From: Omphalotus guepiniiformis
Taxonomy: Eukaryota > Basidiomycota > Agaricomycetes > Agaricales > Omphalotaceae
Direction: 5' to 3'
DNA: 64,000 bases
NCBI GenBank assembly: GCA_028554645.1
Contig: JAQOOI010000004.1
Span: 89,402-153,401 of the forward strand
In this document: in pieces, positions 58,831 through 64,000 of the stretch
Numbering within the stretch: the first letter of the stretch is position 1
Layout: every line of letters starts with the position of its first letter
Program-made: the position numbers and the translations under genes
Notes under the pieces: model-generated
Database searches by the model: none
What the model was told of the DNA's origin: nothing
Seen by the model: only the letters and a program-made list of their open reading frames with translations

Positions 58831-60076
58831 ACGGTTTTGTTTTGTTTTCTGTAGTCTTGAACAACAACCTATGTTCTCGCAATCGTGGACATACGACACG
58901 CGCCAGGCTGATTATGAGCAGGAGACTACCACTGAGCTTCACCTGGATTTTGCTCAGGACCTGAGTTTAATTCCTCGATCCGCGGTTGATTCTTCAGCAG
59001 TACCAGTACCCAACCCCAACCCTCACTTTCTTCCGAGTCCTCAAACCCTCGTCGATCCGAATCATTGTCAGTCGTATTATATACCGTACCCTCAGGATCA
59101 GGTATACGACACGCCAACGCCAGATTCCGCGGCCCCGACGAACGCCTCCGAGTCTTTAAGACCCCCCTCCGAATTCGAATCTCTCGATCTCGATACCACA
59201 TGCCAATGGCCGCTTCATACCTTCAACGACCGAACAGGTATGCTGCTCGGAGCACACATCGAGCAACAGCAGCAGCAGGTCATGATCAATAACAATCAGA
59301 TTCAGATCGCCTTTGGCAACACTCTAGCCAGTGTTGCCCTAGATGATCATCTGACCCCGAGTTTCTTCCCTCAATACCTGCTCCCCCCTTCCCCCTCCTT
59401 TATACCAATACCAGCCATCTGTAGTCCCCTATCATCGACATTCTCAATCCCACCTCCCGCCCCACCCAATTCGACTCAGAGGTACCAGCCATACCCTACT
59501 CATAATCAGTCTCATCAGGTGGCGGCCGCGACTGGTAGTGTGGTTAATCGTGCGCGCAACCCACAATCCTCGAACGAGCCGATAGAATTCGAATTCGAAT
59601 GTATATGCAAAATCCCTAACCACGAAGACCCTTCCATTCCTTGCGGTGAAATCCTAACGTCCGTCAAGTCAGCGACGAAACACATCCTTCTCCATATCCA
59701 AGATCAGGATGTCCCTATGTTTCTTGTCCCTTCAAAGAAGAAGAAGACTCGGAAGGCGAAAAGTTCTCCTTCGGGTCCTTCAGGTCCTTCGGAAGCTTCG
59801 GTCCCTTCAGAGTGTTTTCAATGTCCATGGGACAACACTTTCCTAGGATTACCAGAGGAGGAGGAGAATTTGAGACTCGGACTCGGAGGAACAAAGTTGA
59901 AGCGGAATATTAAGAAATGGGGGGTGTGTGATAAGAGGTGTGGTGGTAAGAGGGCTTTTATGAAGCATTTCTTGACTCATGTTCCGGTTGGTGTTCGGTG
60001 TCATGAGTGTGGGGATATATTTGCGAGGGCTGATGCAATGAAGAGACATGAGAGGAAGTGTAAGGGGGAGAAGTAG
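58709..60076 (+). CDS. Zinc-finger-like protein with Pro/Gln-rich N-terminus
   Basis: Exon 1 is 58709-58782 (MATIDSTSYTYTYPIDHD). A 72-nt intron (GTAAGTTGG...TTTCTGTAG) joins in frame to exon 2, 58855-60076; 431 residues. The first 240 residues are disordered (Pro, Gln, Ser, Tyr). The C-terminal half holds cysteine/histidine pairs: CICKIPNHEDPSIPCGE with KSATKHILLHI, CFQCPWDN, CDKRCGGKRAFMKHFLTH, and finally CHECGDIFARADAMKRH with ERKC, a C2HC variant of a C2H2 finger. A basic KKKKTRKAK stretch may be a nuclear signal. A role as a DNA-binding regulator is plausible. It adjoins the cluster but is outside its core, so control of the cluster is only a guess. A decayed paralogue lies at 62.3-63.0 kb. 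Confidence 0.75.
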
Positions 60077-60598
60077 AGGGGGGTGAGGGGCGAAATGGCT
60101 TGAACGAGGAGTGCGATGTCGAACAAGTTCATCTCGCACTCCAAACTCCAACAGGTTTCGGAATCCTCCAGATGAGCATCGTGCATCGATTAGGACCACC
60201 CCGCATGCAGTAACGCCGTGCAAGGAACGGCTGTGTGAGAAGAGCTATGGGGCGATGGAGAGTCCGAGGAGAGGCCGTACCCCACGACGCGACCCAACCC
60301 AGCCATACGCCCTAGCGTCTCTATCGCTGCGGGTGGTTCGCAAGGCTGGGAAAACGATGTCTCTACGTATTTGTCGCCTTTGCCTAATGGAGGCGAAGGA
60401 GTGGAGAACGACGGAGAAGGCGACGATGACGACGCATCTACTGCGAAGGAAAATAGCGTATACGCAACTCCTCCATCCGATGTTGAGAAATACGTTGCGG
60501 GACCGAACCGAACCTTTATCGCAATGGCGACTCGGATGGTGTCGGTGAGGGATCAGTGGACGACTATGATGATTATTATCTTGGCGTTGATCATGATG
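60077..60598. other. Intergenic or decayed coding sequence
   Basis: Several overlapping frames (up to about 145 codons) occur on both strands. One plus-strand frame has an acidic run (GGEGVENDGEGDDDD). Codon evidence does not favour one frame, and the following palindromes disrupt any continuation. Confidence 0.35.
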
Positions 60599-60685
60599 CC
60601 TGGGGTGGCAGACGTAGAGGAAGGGATGACCGAGTTTATTAGCTATAAACTCGGTCATCCCTTCCTCTACGTCTGCCACCCCAGG
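60599..60685. repeat. Perfect hairpin 1: 41-bp arms, 5-nt loop
   Basis: 60599-60639 is the exact reverse complement of 60645-60685 (arm begins CCTGGGGTGGCAGACG), with loop TAGCT. There are no mismatches. Confidence 0.97.
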
Positions 60686-60739
60686 GAACTCGTCACCTGT
60701 CAAAATCTTCACGACCCCAGCGATCAACCCGACGACTCG

Positions 60740-60816
60740 CAACCAGTGTGGGTTGGTGAGTCTGAGCAAAGTGTTTTAAGAGTACTTTGCTCAGACTCAC
60801 CAACCCACACTGGTTG
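60740..60816. repeat. Perfect hairpin 2: 33-bp arms, 11-nt loop
   Basis: 60740-60772 is the exact reverse complement of 60784-60816 (arm begins CAACCAGTGTGGGTTGG), with loop GTTTTAAGAGT. There are no mismatches. Confidence 0.97.
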
Positions 60817-61339
60817 GAGATGAAACTGGGGTCTACGAAGTTTTGCCGTTGTTCTTGGAATACTTGTCGTCTAGTCCTACCACTCGACAAGTTGTTGGAA
60901 CATACGAGGCAACATTTGCTTGATAGGATTTTGTGTGTTCTATCACTTTCCATCGTGAATGTACTCCCACAAAGAAGTTCTTTGTGGGAGTACATTCACG
61001 ATGGAAAGTGATGTGAAGAATCATTTGATAAAGGGTCCTGTTTTTGTTGAGGGAAATGACTCGGAGGTTATTGTTGGTGGGGAGTCGGCTTGTGAGAGGT
61101 ATCAGGAGGATATGTAGTTACCTGAGGTGTTGATGGTTTATGGGTTTCCGGACCAGGCGACCCAGGCTCTTCGTCGGTTGATGCCTCATTGGTTTGAGGA
61201 TGAGGGTACTATCGACAGACGTCGGACAACAATTGTTGTTATGGATGGTCCTATGGAATGGGATTTCCCTCTTTTAGAATTAAAAAATGTATGTACTTTC
61301 GCAGCACGTGTCGGCGCTAAACGTGTCGTGGCCTGTTAA
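60817..61339 (+). pseudogene. Fragments of an unknown gene around hairpin 3
   Basis: Protein-like plus-strand stretches flank the third hairpin: GDETGVYEVLPLFLEYL up to a stop near 60925, then ESDVKNHLIKGPVFVEGNDS (from about 61003) to a stop at about 61117, then VYGFPDQATQALRRLMPHWF to a stop at 61339. They look like pieces of one protein separated by stops and palindromes. Family not recognised. Confidence 0.3.
60942..61012. repeat. Perfect hairpin 3: 35-bp arms, 1-nt centre
   Basis: 60942-60976 is the exact reverse complement of 60978-61012 (arm begins ATCACTTTCCATCGTG), with a single G at the centre. There are no mismatches. Confidence 0.97.
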
Positions 61340-62114
61340 GTATATACGGATAAGCCATAAGTCAAGCATATCTATCGTCCCGTTACTCTATCTAAAACTG
61401 TCTTTCTTTTTCATTTTTGTTCTTTGAATCAAAACAGTTCAAGTTCGTACATATCCGAGTTTCCGGATCCTGAAAGACTATCATTATCGACACGCGCTGA
61501 AGCTTGAAGCTTGGAGAGTAATAAACGAAGGATCGCTGTATTGAAAGCCGAAAGGAAAGGAAAGGAAAGGATAAAGAAGTCTTTATACAGCCTTTATATC
61601 TCTCAACAGGTTACTTACTTACAAGTAAAAGTACGACTCGGAGCTTTGAGCCACTGCAATCAACACGCGGCATTCAAGCATTCATTACACCACCGTGATC
61701 CATCCCAACCAGCTCAACAAGGATAGCATGAGTCAAGACCCTCCCAAAGGACCCAACGCGCAACGCGCTCCTACCATCCCTGAGTCCAAAGTCCCAAGGG
61801 TACCTTAGTATTTTCGGAATCCCATTGATCTTTGTCCCTCTCCTCAAAGCCCTCAAAGCCTCATGACCAAAACACTCAAACAACCAACGGATTCGAAAAC
61901 AAGTTCGAGCCAATGGTCTTTGTGTGTTAGTATAAAGGTAAGATTATAAAGGCAAAACCGAACAATCCGCTCGTTGCTCGAACGCTTGAATGCTTTCATT
62001 ATGCGTGGACAAGCTTAGACCCGCTTCAGCTGAGTGAATGAATGAATGAAGTGTTAAAAGCATGTCCATTCAGGACGACAATCACAGTCCACCTCCACCC
62101 AAGATGAGGGTTTC
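61340..62114. other. No gene recognised
   Basis: AT-rich intergenic sequence with short GAAAGGAAAGG and GAATGAATGAATG runs (near 61550 and 62036). It ends at a TATATAAAC box at 62115. Confidence 0.4.
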
Positions 62115-62339
62115 TATATAAACCCCTCGACCCATTTTCCAAAGTATCTCATTCTCATTCCACCCCTCTCTCTGGTCTGGTTCTTATACTTGTGCCGGCA
62201 CATTCTTTTCATCACCTCGCCTTTAAACGTTTTGCTTTCACTCTACTTCTCAATATACACAGAGTACACCACTCTCAACACGCACCACAGCATCACTCAG
62301 TGGCATTCTACACCCAAGGTTTTACCAGACGTGAGACGA

Positions 62340-63011
62340 TGCCTAAAGACCAATCGTAAGTTCATCTCCTTCTTCAACGGTCAACGACACGCTCACTCAC
62401 GAACGACGCAACAGATCTTCATCTTCTCACTCTCGCTCCCTTCCTGACTATCATCGTTCCCGACCACAATTCCAAACATCACACACGACATCGGCGTACG
62501 AGGCCGAAAACGCAGTCACGGGTCCATTGACCCAAGTCTCGTACTTCGAGTACGAGAATGCCTCAGCGGGTCCTTCGACCCAAGTCTCGTACCCGTCCAC
62601 GAGTAAATCCTAACGTCCACCAAGTCAGCGACGAAACATATCCATCTCCATCTCCATATCCAAGATCAAGATATCCCTATGTTTCTCGTTCCTTCAAAGA
62701 AGAAGACTCGGAAGGGGGAAAGTAGTCCACCTTCGGGTCCTTCGGCTTCGGGTCCTTCGGTACCTTCGGAGTGTTTTCAATGTCCATGGGACAACAATTA
62801 CCTAGGATTACCAGAGGAACAGGAGAACCTGGGACTCGGACTCGGACTCGGAGGAACAAAGTTGAAGCGGAATATCAGGAAATGGGGTGTGTGTGATACG
62901 AGGTGTGGTGGTAAGAGGGCTTTCATGAAGCATTTCTGGACACGACGCATGATCCGGTTGGTGTTCGGTGTCATGAGTGTGGGGATATGTTGGCGAGGGG
63001 TGATGCGTTGA
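62340..63011 (+). pseudogene. Decayed paralogue of the zinc-finger-like gene
   Basis: A TATATAAAC box (62115) precedes ATGCCTAAAGACCAATC, a GTAAGTTC...CAACAG intron and a Ser-rich exon that runs into TAA just before a segment matching the paralogue (compare AACGTCC(A/G)(C/T)CAAGTCAGCGACG). From about 62610 the sequence follows the 59.65-60.07 kb exon: MFLVPSKKKTRK, SECFQCPWDNNYLGLPEE, CDTRCGGKRAFMKHF. After KHF the frame slips and the final C2HC finger is read out of frame (DNA for CHECGD is present at about 62965). A stop plus a frameshift mark it as broken, unless alternative splicing rescues part. Confidence 0.65.
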
Positions 63012-64000
63012 AGGACATAAGAGGAAGTGTAAGGGGTAAGGCCTTAAGGGTGAGGAGTGCTCATTTGGAGAGCAAGCCCAACATTAGAGGGAGGGACGAA
63101 AGGGCAACGAGGAGTGCGTTGTCGTGAACGAACTTCAACCAGGGTACCGGAACCCCTCCTTCCTCTCTTCATAATATAATAGTAGAGCCATATCGCATTA
63201 CACTATATCGACTATATCACTAGACTTTTGCCTTTTGCATCGGAATCGGAATAGCATCAGGGAGTTGTTAGAAAGTGATACATCTTAGATAGCTTTAGTT
63301 AGTGATTGAGAGCATGAGTGAACGAATTAACGAACCTTAGATGAAATCATTCATTGTGTGAACGCCACTCAAGTAAGAAACACTGCGGGATGGGAATGGT
63401 TGAACCGGACACTACGTATGATACGTATGAGAAAGTCCCAACACAAACGAATACATAAAAACGATAACATACCCTATCGTGATCACCCACCCACCCAATC
63501 CACCCAATCCACGTCTCCTACCTCCACCTCCACGCGACCCAACCACCCCACTCATATAAATGCGTTTCTGTAAAAGAGTGTGTGCTTAAGAACTTGAGGA
63601 TGGAAGTTCGGACGTGAGAAAGGAGAGTGGGTCTCACCAGACACCTTACAGCCAGCCTGCTGATGCAGCATCCGGTGAGAGGGGGTCGCGCACTAAGTGG
63701 CTCAACAAAGGATGAGAAGAACAGTTAAAAGTTCTTTCGGTTGGCTCGAGCGCTAGCGGCCACGTGATGCTACGTAATTCCTCTTACAAACATCATCTTC
63801 CAGCTTCGCGTTCTCGTTGGGAAGAAAATCTACCCTTGTGATACTATACACTCTTATACACCCCCCTTCCCATTCCCCAAACCCTCCCACCTCACTCACT
63901 CATCCCTCCCAGACCAAAACAACCTTCGTGTTCCCCCCATTCCTATCCCCCACCAAAACATCCAAAAATCGCATCCCCACTCCCCCTCCAAACCCTTCAC
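63012..64000. other. Intergenic; possible promoter of a gene beyond the right edge
   Basis: No gene recognised. The last 160 bases are strongly C/T-rich on the plus strand after a TATACA-type run near 63845, like a fungal 5' leader. A plus-strand gene may begin just outside the window. Confidence 0.35.

Noticed and set aside
60245..60823. Long overlapping ORFs on both strands through hairpins 1 and 2
   Set aside because: The same peptide (FPGVADVEEGMTEFI) is read on both strands only because of the palindrome, so the ORFs are artefacts of symmetry.

Overview
This window looks like nuclear DNA of a mushroom-forming basidiomycete (Agaricomycetes). Genes are split by many 50-77 nt GT...AG introns. 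The gene content is typical of that class: a KDZ-type transposase with its cysteine-cluster N-terminus, a T5orf172/GIY-YIG-like gene, a crinkler-like nuclease-kinase protein, several unnamed lineage-specific families, and a multidomain reducing polyketide synthase. No rRNA, tRNA or CRISPR array was recognised. All multi-exon models were made by eye from splice signals and reading-frame continuity.

Layout. 0-32 kb is an accessory, repeat-rich zone: an edge-truncated gene (1-141), a T5orf172 gene (1.3-1.9 kb), a near-complete KDZ transposase (3.9-7.9 kb, minus), two small unknown genes (8.7-10.4 kb), a 177-bp tandem array (10.4-11.3 kb), a 2-oxoglutarate/Fe(II) dioxygenase-like gene of possible TET/JBP relationship (11.45-13.63 kb), a coiled-coil gene (14.6-15.2 kb), a small gene made of three tandem copies of one exon+intron unit (15.8-16.5 kb), a crinkler-like REase-kinase gene (18.1-20.8 kb), and four unknown Agaricomycete-type genes (21.6-23.7, 24.4-25.5, 26.9-27.8, 29.0-31.8 kb). 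Three zones (0.54-1.34, 2.4-3.5, 31.8-33.0 kb) consist of dense degenerate TGAAAY/TGGAAY words.

34.5-57 kb is a compact secondary-metabolite cluster: a medium-chain NADP-dependent reductase (35.1-36.8, plus), a cytochrome P450 (38.1-40.7, minus), an MFS transporter (41.5-43.4, plus) divergent from the P450, and a reducing PKS of about 2,600 residues (47.2-56.1, plus) reading KS-AT-DH-(degenerate MT/ER region)-KR-ACP-thioester reductase. The PKS would build and reductively release a chain, the P450 and reductase would tailor it, and the transporter would export it. The whole cluster lies between two inverted copies of a roughly 1.5-kb segment (33.03-34.53 and 57.09-58.83 kb). The right copy carries the promoter and first exon of an intact zinc-finger-like gene (58.7-60.1). 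The left copy carries the same exon without its start codon.

60-64 kb holds three perfect hairpin palindromes within 414 bp, a decayed paralogue of the zinc-finger gene (62.3-63.0 kb), and a pyrimidine-rich stretch at the right edge.

The most unusual observations are the inverted repeats bracketing the cluster, the trio of perfect palindromes, and repeated exon+intron tandem duplication in neighbouring genes (179 bp x3, 333 bp x2, with 177 bp x5 and 230 bp x3 as possible further cases).
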